A DNA stretch of 64,000 nt from Acanthopleuribacter pedis (GTDB lineage Bacteria > Acidobacteriota > Holophagae > Acanthopleuribacterales > Acanthopleuribacteraceae), in contig NZ_JAFREP010000031.1 in NCBI RefSeq assembly GCF_017377855.1, forward strand, positions 1 to 64,000. Reading direction: 5' to 3'. Shown piece after piece: positions 8,826 through 18,400 of this stretch (the first letter of the stretch is position 1; each line of letters opens with the position of its first letter). The notes under the pieces were generated by a model. It ran no database searches. It was not told the origin of the DNA and saw only the letters and a list, made by a program, of their open reading frames with translations. The translations under genes were made by a program, and so were the position numbers.

Positions 8826-9501
8826 TGTGGAGCCGGCGCCTTCAGCGGCCTGCACGACGGAAACTCCCCGGGGACCCAGAGCAAACGGTTGTTTCACCAA
8901 CATTTGATCAAACCGGAACGATCTCTTTGGACCCTTGCCGACCCGGCGCGCCCCGGAGCGGGCCGCACCACCTCATCCATGGACCATGCTTTGAATGAAC
9001 GCGAGGCTCCGCCTCGCCACCCTGGACGCCCTCTGAAGGAGGGCAATAGGTTAGCCCCGGGTACGACCATTGAAAATGGTCGCACCCTGGGTCTCGGGGG
9101 TTCACGAAGCGGAAAACGCTGAAGGCGTTGACACCAGCGGCGCCTGGGGTTCAAACCCCGCGGCGTTTCATGGTGTTGGGGTCGGTTTTTCGGTGGTGTT
9201 GGTTCGTTGGGTTTGGTTGGGTGTGGATGGGTGTGGCTGGTGTTCATCCATTGGGTTTGGTTGGGTGTGGATGGTGTTCATCCATTGGGTTTGGTTGGGT
9301 GTTGTTTGGCCGGCGCCTTCAGCGGCCTGCACGAAGGGAACTCCCGGGGACCCAGAGCAAACGGTTGTTTCACAACCCTTTGATCTGGGCTGAAATCACC
9401 GGCGCCTCGGCGCCTATGCACCTTCGGTGCAGCCAGATGAGGCTCGCCTTCGGCTCACGGTTTAAATCAGTTATGGTCCACGGGTTGCGGTGTGCGAACC
9501 C
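8826..9501 (-). repeat. Structured core of composite repeat element, copy B (inverted)
   Basis: Read on the minus strand, this copy has the same module order as copies A and C: the tandem array (9502-9690), then the GTGGACCA..TTTAAA module, GCGCC-rich block and CAAA..TTTG palindrome region (down to ~9310), then a G/T-rich insertion, then the CCCGGGTACGACCATT palindrome at 9056-9091 and the GGCGCGCCGG block near 8945. A second partial copy of the GGACCCAGAGCAAACGG module is present at both 8875 and 9350, so the core was partly duplicated here. It lies between the small gene at 8196 and the groESL promoter. Confidence 0.75.
9205..9303. repeat. G/T-rich short tandem repeat inside copy B
   Basis: TTGGGTTTGGTTGGGTGT recurs three times (near 9207, 9251 and 9284), two of them preceded by TGTTCATCCA. 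The strand asymmetry (almost only G and T) is strong. It interrupts the core of repeat copy B and is absent from copies A and C. Confidence 0.7.
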
Positions 9502-9690
9502 CAGTGGGGTACGCGGGATCATCGCTCGGTCAATCATTCCGTCGGCTAGGCAGGGGGCATCCCGGTGGGGTACGCGGGAACATCGCTCGGTCAATCATTC
9601 CGTCGGCTCGGCAGGGGACATCCCAGTGGGGTACGCGGGATCATCGCTCGGTCAATCATTCCGTCGGCTCGGTGGGGGCATCCATTCGGG
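9502..9690 (-). repeat. Tandem array of 61-bp units (repeat element copy B)
   Basis: Three units contain GTGGGGTACGCGGGA and TCGCTCGGTCAATCATTCCG with a period of 61 bases (anchors at 9505, 9566 and 9627), then a decayed end. The unit sequence differs from the arrays of copies A and C, but its length and its place next to the core are the same. Confidence 0.8.
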
Positions 9691-9821
9691 GTGCGCGAGG
9701 TTATTTGTGTTTGGGCGTTGCGATGGGCGTTGTGATGGGTTTTGATGATAATATGAGTCTCTTGGTGTTAGGTATTGTGTTGTTCGGTGTGTTAGTTTTT
9801 CTCTGTTTGTTGGAAAAGGGG

Positions 9822-9850
9822 TTGACAGCATCGCAAACCCTAAGTAAATT
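9822..9850 (+). promoter_or_regulatory. Sigma-70-type promoter of groESL
   Basis: TTGACA at 9822-9827 is followed by a 17-base spacer and TAAATT at 9845-9850. The -10 box abuts and partly overlaps the CIRCE operator. Confidence 0.85.
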
Positions 9851-9875
9851 AGCACTCACAGTCCGAGAGTGCTAA
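9849..9875 (+). promoter_or_regulatory. CIRCE operator (HrcA binding site)
   Basis: A perfect TTAGCACTC-N9-GAGTGCTAA inverted repeat matches the CIRCE consensus exactly. It lies at the transcription start of groESL, so HrcA is expected to repress the operon and release it on heat or misfolding stress. hrcA itself is not in this window. Confidence 0.97.
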
Positions 9876-9920
9876 AGGGACCCCTTTAGCCCATTCCAAT
9901 CAAAAAGAGGTGCGTCTACC

Positions 9921-10211
9921 ATGAAGGTAACTCCGCTTTATGATCGAGTCTTGTTGAAGCGCGTCGAAGCCAAAGAAGAAGTTCGCGGCGGCATCATCAT
10001 TCCCGACTCTGCCAAAGAAAAGCCCCTTGAGGCTGAAATTGTTGCCGTTGGCCCCGGCAAGCGTGCCGACAACGGTGAAGTTGTCGCGCTGAACGTCAAA
10101 GTGGGCGACAAAGTGCTCGTTGGCAAATACGCCGGCACCGAGATCAAACTGAATGATGTTGAGCACATCATCATGCGCGAAGACGAAATTCTCGCGGTGA
10201 TCGAAGCTTAA
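9921..10211 (+). CDS. groES: Co-chaperonin GroES
   Basis: The 96-residue lid of the GroEL folding chamber is of standard length. The N terminus MKVTPLYDRVLLKR, the mobile loop region EVRGGIIIPDSAKEKP (the family's hydrophobic tripeptide GGIII) and the C-terminal IMREDEILAVIE are typical. It is first in the groES-groEL operon, with 115 bases to groEL and with a CIRCE-controlled promoter 46 bases upstream. Expression should therefore follow HrcA. Confidence 0.97.
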   Translation: MKVTPLYDRVLLKRVEAKEEVRGGIIIPDSAKEKPLEAEIVAVGPGKRADNGEVVALNVKVGDKVLVGKYAGTEIKLNDVEHIIMREDEILAVIEA

Positions 10212-10326
10212 GTTCTGTTTCCACAATAGCCGCCCGCGTTTTTACCGCTTTTGCGACCGGTGCGCGGGCTCGCGAGGCTTTGACCTCGCCACAAAAAAGA
10301 CATTCCGATTAAAGGGAGCATGAAAC

Positions 10327-11988
<1,662 letters not shown>

Positions 11989-12011
11989 GCCGTTCGCTTA
12001 TGTGAACAACG

Positions 12012-12041
12012 AAAGGGAGAGCCTCGGCTCTCCCTTTTGTA
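12012..12041 (+). terminator. Intrinsic terminator of groESL
   Basis: The AAAGGGAGAGCC / GGCTCTCCCTTT stem has a two-base loop region and is followed by T-rich TTGTATTTTT. A palindromic repeat begins directly after it. Confidence 0.9.
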
Positions 12042-12045
12042 TTTT

Positions 12046-12109
12046 TAACCCGCATTTCTCACAATGCTTTCAGCTTCTCGCGACGAATCCTTGTGAGAAA
12101 TACGGGTTA
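12046..12109. repeat. Short palindromic repeat (CCCGCATTTCTCAC family), copy 1
   Basis: Arms TAACCCGCATTTCTCACAA and TTGTGAGAAATACGGGTTA (19 bases, one mismatch) flank CTCGCGACGAATCC. The same ends occur at 28507-28711, 52582-52639 and, as one arm only, at 63601-63723. It lies immediately behind the groEL terminator and upstream of pyrE. Confidence 0.9.
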
Positions 12110-12168
12110 GGTCCCCTGTCTCGGCTATAATCGAGCCCGTTTGACACCTCGATTTCGCGGAGTACCCC

Positions 12169-12813
12169 ATGACCGACGCCAAAACCATTGCCAAAATTCT
12201 GCTCGATCTGGAGGCGGTTTCCGTCTCGCCCCAAGAACCTTTTACCTGGACCAGCGGCCTGCGTTCGCCCATTTATTGCGATAACCGCCTCATTATTAGT
12301 ACCGTCGCCGAACGCCGCGCCGTCGCCCAATGTTTTGTCGACGCAATCAAACGCCGGGGTTGGCAACCCGACGTGATCGCGGGAACCGCCACCGCCGGCA
12401 TCCCTCACGCCGCCTGGGTCGCCGAGGCCATGTCGCTGCCGATGGTGTACGTGCGGTCGGCCGAGAAAAAACACGGCAAACGCAATCTGATCGAAGGCCG
12501 TGTGCCGGCCGGTGCCAAGGTCGTGGTGGTTGAAGATTTGATCTCAACGGGCGGAAGCTGTATCCAAGCCGCGGACGCCTTGGTTGAAGCGGGCGCCGGG
12601 GTTCTCGGCATCACCGCGGTGTTCCAGTACGGCCTGAAGAAAGCAACGGATCGTTTCGCGGAATCCGGTTACGCCTACACCAGCCTCACCCATTTAGCGG
12701 CGCTTCTGGATGTCGCCATCGAAACCGGTCGTTTGCCCGCCGACCAAAAACAAAGTCTGTTCGAATGGCAAGCGGATCCCCAGGCCTGGTCCGCAAAACA
12801 CGGCGGCGCTTAA
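12169..12813 (+). CDS. pyrE: Orotate phosphoribosyltransferase
   Basis: PyrE makes orotidine 5'-phosphate from orotate and PRPP in pyrimidine synthesis. The 214-residue length fits. The PRPP-binding loop VVVVEDLISTGGS lies at about 121-133, and VRSAEKKHGKRNLIEG near 101-116 carries the catalytic flexible-loop Lys/His residues. SGLRSPIYCDNR near 25-36 is the conserved N-terminal substrate segment. The gene stands alone; a plain start after GCGGAGTACCCC gives GGAG about seven bases upstream. Confidence 0.95.
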   Translation: MTDAKTIAKILLDLEAVSVSPQEPFTWTSGLRSPIYCDNRLIISTVAERRAVAQCFVDAIKRRGWQPDVIAGTATAGIPHAAWVAEAMSLPMVYVRSAEKKHGKRNLIEGRVPAGAKVVVVEDLISTGGSCIQAADALVEAGAGVLGITAVFQYGLKKATDRFAESGYAYTSLTHLAALLDVAIETGRLPADQKQSLFEWQADPQAWSAKHGGA

Positions 12814-12979
12814 CGGCTGCATAGCGACCCGGTTGAATACACCGCCGGGTTGGGCTCATGCAAAGACAGAGGGTGTAGGCCTGTGAAACTGTATGGTGGC
12901 AAGCGCGGTACCCTTTGCTTACCTATCGCTCCGGTTCGGTCGGGTAGAGAGCGTACCTTACGGAACGCTCCCCCCCTAA

Positions 12980-13013
12980 GAACCGTACGTGCGAGTTTCC
13001 CCACATACGGCTC
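12980..13013 (-). ncRNA. Group II intron domain V
   Basis: The 34-nt hairpin begins GAGCCGTATG and closes CGTACGGTTC, with a GAAA tetraloop and the catalytic AGC triad near its 5' base, exactly the canonical domain V layout. It is followed by TTAGGGGGG and the domain VI hairpin. Confidence 0.9.
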
Positions 13014-13034
13014 AAGCAATGAAAAGGTCGCGTG

Positions 13035-13361
13035 TTAAAGCGACCCGGCAGTGTTTTTCGAACGGGTCCATTTGGTGAGGGTCCGCCCTTTCAAGTGACT
13101 TTCCTTTAAGCGGTTCGCCATGTTCATGGCCTCCCGTTTGCGGATGTACTTGTTGAACGTTGGGTCGAACGGGTGCGCCGCCATCAGGAATTTCACGTGA
13201 CGTCGGATGGGAAGCCGGCCCAGTTGGAACAGATAGTGTGTTCTTTCCTGGTCCTCTCTTCTCTCTTTGCCTGCTAAAATCCAATGGTCGTTGCCAATGG
13301 TCTTGAAGTAGGTTCTCCTGATCCATTTGCAATGCCCACGCCGGATCAATCCCCCAACCAA
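13035..13361 (-). pseudogene. Group II intron reverse transcriptase/maturase, C-terminal remnant
   Basis: About 100 residues match the maturase end of intron-encoded proteins. IRRTYFKTIGNDHWILAG corresponds to the usual IKKKYF..iGNRnWvF block, and LPIRRHVKF..AAHPFDPTFNKYIRKRE to the IPIKRHvKikG.A.PyDp.we.Y segment. The reverse-transcriptase domain (YADD box and upstream) is absent, and after this segment the frame closes without the HNH nuclease found in many members. The first ~15 residues may be chance sequence. It is a relic, not a working gene. Confidence 0.8.
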
Positions 13362-13412
13362 GAAGGCGGTGTGCGTGTGCCTTCAGCACACGCCGGATCA
13401 ATCCCCCAACCA
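13338..13412. repeat. Direct repeat pair
   Basis: ACGCCGGATCAATCCCCCAA occurs at 13338 and again at 13390. The CGCCGGATCAA core is the same motif that makes up the second array of repeat copy A (806-975), so this may be a stray fragment of that family at the truncated end of the intron. Confidence 0.6.
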
Positions 13413-13523
13413 GATGGGGTGTTTAAGGAGCGGTTGTGGTGTTGGGGTCGTCTGGCGAAGTAAGACGCATGAAGTCAGTGGGTTGTTGTTTTTGTAAATG
13501 TAGCTTTCACAAAAACAACTGAA

Positions 13524-15308
13524 TTATTCTGCCGAGCCGCGCCATAGCAAGGTGCTTCCCGGGGCCAGGGTTTCCTGGGACTCGGTGTGGTTTTGTTCGT
13601 CCGCCCAATAAAAAGCTGCATGGCCCTCGGTTAATCCCAAATCAGCGCAAGCCACCGCTTGCTCGCCTTGATGCACGATCAGAACCCAGCGCGCCTTTTC
13701 GTTTTGGAAACGGCGGGTGATGAGGTTGTGGGTTTCATCGTGGCTGACCTTGGATGGTTTTTTGAGCAAACCGACCTTGCGCATAATCTCCCGCTGAGCC
13801 AACAAGGTCTGGTAGGCGCTGAAAACCCGGGCGCCGACACCTTGCTGGTGATCCTCAAGGTTTAGGCGGCTCGCCGCGAAGGTTTTTAGGTCCTGAGGAT
13901 CGGTGCCTTTTCCTTTCCAGCCAAAGGTTTTGAACTCGCGTTTTCGCCCCTTGCGGGTGGCGTCGATCAGAGGGGCGTCGCCGTAATCGATAAAGAAATA
14001 AAAGGGTTGTTCCGCCGCGTATTCCTCACCCATGAACAGCATGGGGACAAACGGTGAAATCAGGTACAGCGCCGCGTACTGAATGGTGCGGTCGATGCCG
14101 ACCAAGTGGTGGAAGCGTTTGCCGTCGGGGCGGTTCCCGGTTTGATCGTGGTTCTGTAGGAACACGATTTGGTGTTTGTCGGCCAGGTGGGCGAAGCTTT
14201 TGCCGTGACGGCGCCGCCGGTATTCGCGGTAGCCGTTGGGTGCCAAAATGCCTTCTTGCAGGGTTTCGACCAGTTGGGCGGTTGTTCCGAAATCGGCGTA
14301 GTAACCGGTGCGTTCACCGGTGGCGTGGGCGTGCATGGCGTGGTGGAGGTCGTCGTCCCAGAGCGCGTGTAGGCCGATGCCGCCGCGGGAACGGGGCGTG
14401 ACCCAGCGGGGATTGTTGGTGGAAGCCTCGCCGATCAGTATGATGGAACGGCCCGATTCGCGCGCCACATCTTCCACCATCTCGCTCAACTCTTCTAATA
14501 AATGGGTTACTGAAAAATCGCGAATGTCGTCGATGGCGTCCAGGCGCAAACCGTCGATGCGGTATTCGGTCAGCCAATAGCGGGCGTTTTCCAGGAAATA
14601 GGCGCGCACCGGATCACAGTCGCGGCCGTCGAAATTGAGGGCTTTGCCCCAGGGGGTGGTGGTGCGCTTGGAGAAGTAGGGGCCGAAATGGTCGAAGTAA
14701 TTACCCTCGGGACCCAGGTGGTTGTAAACCACGTCGAGAAAAACCGCGACGCCCTGTTGGTGGGCCAGATCGACAAAGGCCTGCAAATCGCGGGGCGTGC
14801 CGTAACACTCGGGAACGGCGTACAGCAACACGCCGTCATAACCCCAGTTACGGCGCCCGGGGAAACCGGCAATCGGCATCAGGGCGATGGTGTTGATTCC
14901 GAGTTTTTTGAGGTAGGGCAGTTGTTCCGCCGCCTCGCGCAAGGTACCGGTTTGGGTGAAACAGCCGAGGTGACATTCGTACAACACCAATTCCTCGAGT
15001 TTGAGACCGCGCCAGTTTTTGGTCTGCCAGGGGTATGGGTCGAGTTTGGTAAGTTGGGAAGGGCCGTGTACGCCCTGGGGTTGGTAACGGGATGCGGGAT
15101 CGGGGAACCGTTGGTGGTCGCCCACTTGGAAGTAATACAAGGCGCCCGGCACCACATCGTCGCAGATCAGTTCGTGAAAGCCGTCGCAAATCGGCGTCAT
15201 CGGTCGTGGTCGGTTTTCGCCGTCAAAAACCAACTTGACCTGGTCTTGGAAGGGCGCCCAAACGCGGAACAAAACGCGGGTATCATCAAGGAAATGTGGG
15301 CCGTGCAT
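13524..15308 (-). CDS. treZ: Malto-oligosyltrehalose trehalohydrolase
   Basis: TreZ (glycoside hydrolase family 13) releases trehalose from maltooligosyl-trehalose made by TreY. It has 594 residues from the chosen ATG (MHGPHF), which has GGGGAGAG about six bases upstream; a TTG 19 codons further up is less likely. An N-terminal carbohydrate-binding beta domain is followed by RFPDPASRYQPQGVHGPS, a TreZ-specific block. YNHLGPEGNYFDHFGPYF, RIDGLRLDAIDDI (nucleophile Asp) and LIGEAS (acid/base Glu) then form the GH13 barrel motifs. Glycogen-branching enzyme is the main alternative, but the PQGVHGPS and HLGPEGNY blocks favour TreZ. TreY and TreS are not in the window. Confidence 0.9.
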   Translation of the reverse strand: MHGPHFLDDTRVLFRVWAPFQDQVKLVFDGENRPRPMTPICDGFHELICDDVVPGALYYFQVGDHQRFPDPASRYQPQGVHGPSQLTKLDPYPWQTKNWRGLKLEELVLYECHLGCFTQTGTLREAAEQLPYLKKLGINTIALMPIAGFPGRRNWGYDGVLLYAVPECYGTPRDLQAFVDLAHQQGVAVFLDVVYNHLGPEGNYFDHFGPYFSKRTTTPWGKALNFDGRDCDPVRAYFLENARYWLTEYRIDGLRLDAIDDIRDFSVTHLLEELSEMVEDVARESGRSIILIGEASTNNPRWVTPRSRGGIGLHALWDDDLHHAMHAHATGERTGYYADFGTTAQLVETLQEGILAPNGYREYRRRRHGKSFAHLADKHQIVFLQNHDQTGNRPDGKRFHHLVGIDRTIQYAALYLISPFVPMLFMGEEYAAEQPFYFFIDYGDAPLIDATRKGRKREFKTFGWKGKGTDPQDLKTFAASRLNLEDHQQGVGARVFSAYQTLLAQREIMRKVGLLKKPSKVSHDETHNLITRRFQNEKARWVLIVHQGEQAVACADLGLTEGHAAFYWADEQNHTESQETLAPGSTLLWRGSAE

Positions 15309-15367
15309 CAATCTCTCCCCAGGTGTGTGTTGGCTGAATAAAACCCAACTCGGGTTTTTGGACAAGT

Positions 15368-15397
15368 AAAAAAGGCCGCCGGGATCGGCGGCCTTTG
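15368..15397 (-). terminator. Intrinsic terminator of the large nuclease gene
   Basis: On the minus strand, the AAAGGCCGCC..GGCGGCC stem is followed by TTTTTT, 24 bases after the stop at 15421. It also separates that gene from treZ, which starts 60 bases further on. Confidence 0.85.
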
Positions 15398-15420
15398 CGG
15401 TTGCGGGTCAAAAAGGTGGG

Positions 15421-18400
15421 TTAGGCGTGCCGGTTACGACGACCGATGACCATCGCGGTGGCGGCCATGGCCGCCAACAGGAACATCAGCGCCCATTCAC
15501 CCAAGGTGGGAACGGTCACGAACAGCACCTCGGTGGGCAGGACGCTGCCGTCGCTGCTGCCGACGCCGATGGCGACATCTTGCGGCAGGGTGCCGGTGAT
15601 GGTGCCGTTGCCGTTGCCATCGAGCGTGGTGCCGCCGATCAGGATCCAGGTATCGGTTGCAGGGTCGAAGTAATAAACACCGACGTCGCTGTTGGGAGGA
15701 CCGGTGATGCGGATGGTGTTGGTTCCGGTTTGGACGACGGTGAAACCCGTGACAGAACCTTCGCTGGTGGTGCCGCTCACGCTGACCGGGGTCAGGCTGC
15801 TGAAGCAGGCGTCGCCGGAGGTCGCGCTCACGGTGATGGTGAAGTTTTGGTCGCCGTCGATGGTGTTGTCCTGAACACCAGTCACGGTCACCATTTGGGG
15901 TGTACCGAAGTTGGTGCTGTTGAAGGTCAACATCGCGGTGTCGACGGTGGCTTCGCCGGTGTCGCTGCTGGTCACGGTGACGGTGACGTCGCCGCTAGGC
16001 GCCGCGCTCAGTGAGACCTGGAGCATCGCGGTGGTGGTGCCGCTTTCGTCCACGGTCAAACCGGCTGTCGGCGTGACGTTCAGGCTGGGACGGGGGCCGA
16101 TGAAGGCCACGATGCCGTCGTGGTCACTGGAACGGGCGGCGGTTGCGCCGTCTTCATCCAAGTCACGCGGCATGTCCGCGTTGCCGCGGGCATACTGAAC
16201 GCCGCTGACAAGGCAGGTACCGTTTTGTGAACTGAGCACGTGGTCCAGGGCATTGGCGCTGCCGTCGAAGACGAAGGAGTAACGTTCTTCAGCGGGCAGA
16301 TCCAGCACGTGGTTGCGCAGGGGCGGATCCACGACCACGGTGGCGGGAACCAAAGAACCCAGCGGATCGGGGATGCCGCTGATCTGGCCGAGTGCATCGA
16401 CAAACCCGTCGGTGAACTGGTAGGCGTTGAAATCGCCGAGTACGATCAGGTTGACGGTGGGTGTGGCGGTTTGCAGGTCCTGGATGTATTCGGAAATCCG
16501 GGTCGCCTGCAGGTTGCGTTTGGTGCGAACGAATTCGCCGCTGCCTGGATCTTCGTCAATGTCATTCAACGAGCGGTTGTGAATGTTGATGACGGTGATC
16601 TCGGTGGTGTTGGTGCCGGCCGTGACGGTGGCGTTCAAAACCAGGGGCGGACGGTCGTGAAGGTCGAAGGTGTTGCTGTTGAAGCTGAAGGTTTCGGAGG
16701 CTTGAACTTGGGTCAGGCTGTTAACGGTGACGTTGTCGCGCACCAGGTAACCCACGTTGATGGCGCCGGGATCGTTGCCGTCCAGCAACTGGGCCGTGTA
16801 GGTGATGGTGCCGTCGTCCGCGTTAATGCGTGCGGCCAAGTCCTGCAGAACCGCCAGGCTTTCCACTTCTTGCAACGCCAGAATGTCGGGTGCGCCCATG
16901 ACGGTACGAATCCACAGGGAGAACTTGCCCAGACGCAGGTTGTACTCGTTGGTCGGGGTAACGCTGTCGCCGTTGCCGTTGTCCTGATCGTCGTACAGGC
17001 GCAACATGTTTTGCGAAGCGACGGTGAATTCGCCGCTTTGACGGGTGCGAACCGGGGTGGGGTCGAAGTTGGCGGGGCCGACGGTCAGGGTCGAGGGCCA
17101 GATTTGGAAATCGCCAAAGCTGAAACCGAAACCACCGGTGGCCTCGGTAATGGTTTGGCCCGCGTGGATTTGGACACGGGGGGTGCCCAACTGGTCGCTG
17201 TTGATTTCGAATACCTGGGGGTTGCCGTCGAAGACAGGTTGACCGGCGCGGCCGGGGAAGGCAATACCGGGTTCAATAAACGCGCGATCCTGGCTACCGG
17301 CCACGACGGCGGTGTCGCCGAATTGGTCGGTCGGTCCGGTAGCGATCCCACTCATGGTCACCAACATGCCCTCGAAACGTTCCAGCGCGGTGTCGGCCTG
17401 GGGTTGGTTCGGAGAAGGCAGGGTTGCGTCCAATTGAATGGGTGTCGGCAGCGGGTTGCCGCTGGAAATGATGTCGACGGTGATGCCGGCGCCGGTGAAT
17501 TCGGTGAAATCAAAGAATTCAACAACCGGACCTTCGACGTTGACGATGTCGCCGACGGAAACGGTGGGGGCGGCATCCAAGAACACAAAAATACCTTCCG
17601 AGGTTTCGGGATCGGCGTCGACGTTGGCGTCGGGTGTTTGCATGAAGAAGCCGCTGTCGCCGACGACGGTAACCACGTTCCCCTCGGTACGCACGGTGTT
17701 GCCGTCCTGAGGGGAAGCCAAGCCGTTGCCCTGAATTTCGGCGATGGTTAGGACCGTTGGCGGAACGTTGGTCTCACCGGGCGTGGGGATTTGGGCGACA
17801 TAGGTGCTGGTATCGCGCCGGGTTCCGCCGTCGGGTACGCGGGCCACACTATGGTTGTCCTTGTCGCCGGCGCCGTCTTCATCCACTTGGCTCTGGCCGG
17901 CATTTAACAATACGAGCAGGCCGGCATCGTCCGAGTCGCCGGTGTCATATACGAGCGCATCAACCAGGTCGTCAGTGGTAACGGCGGTGCCGTTGGGGAA
18001 GGAGGCGGGTGTACCCAGGTAAAGCGCGACCGCGTCGGCGCCGTTCTGAAGAGAACCTGTTGGCAGGGGGAGGCCGGCTTGGGAAATGCCGGCACCACCG
18101 ATGACAAAGAAGCCTTCGCCGTTGAGGCTTTGGCCGGTTAGGTCAATGGCGTTGTAGGAAACGTCGCCGTTGCCGTTGTAGAGAACCAGCACCAGGCCGT
18201 CGAGCGAGAAGTTGGCGGGACCATGGAGTTCGATGAACTCGCGGTCCTCGGTGCCTGCTTGGTCGGCGTCCAACTCGTTGATGACGACGGGCGGGATGAT
18301 GCGGTTGGATTCACCCGGCGTGGGGGTTTGGGCCACGTAGGTGTTGGTATTGCGCGGTGTGCCGCCGTCGGGCAAGCGGGCGATACTGTGATTGTCTTTA

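Larger units (their letters stand above)
12939..13361 (-). mobile_element. Decayed group II intron (3' part only)
   Basis: On the minus strand the order is a maturase C-terminal fragment, then domain V (12980-13013), then a G-run and a domain VI-like hairpin (GAGCGTTCC..GGTACGCTC). It ends with CTACCCGAC, a common bacterial group II intron 3' end, at 12939. The 5' RNA domains and the reverse-transcriptase core of the protein are missing, so the intron cannot be active by itself. It sits between convergent pyrE and treZ, where an insertion harms no gene. Confidence 0.8.

Noticed and set aside
12939..13361. Active group II intron or retron
   Set aside because: The RT domain with its YADD box and the 5' RNA domains are missing; only domain V/VI and the maturase end remain.
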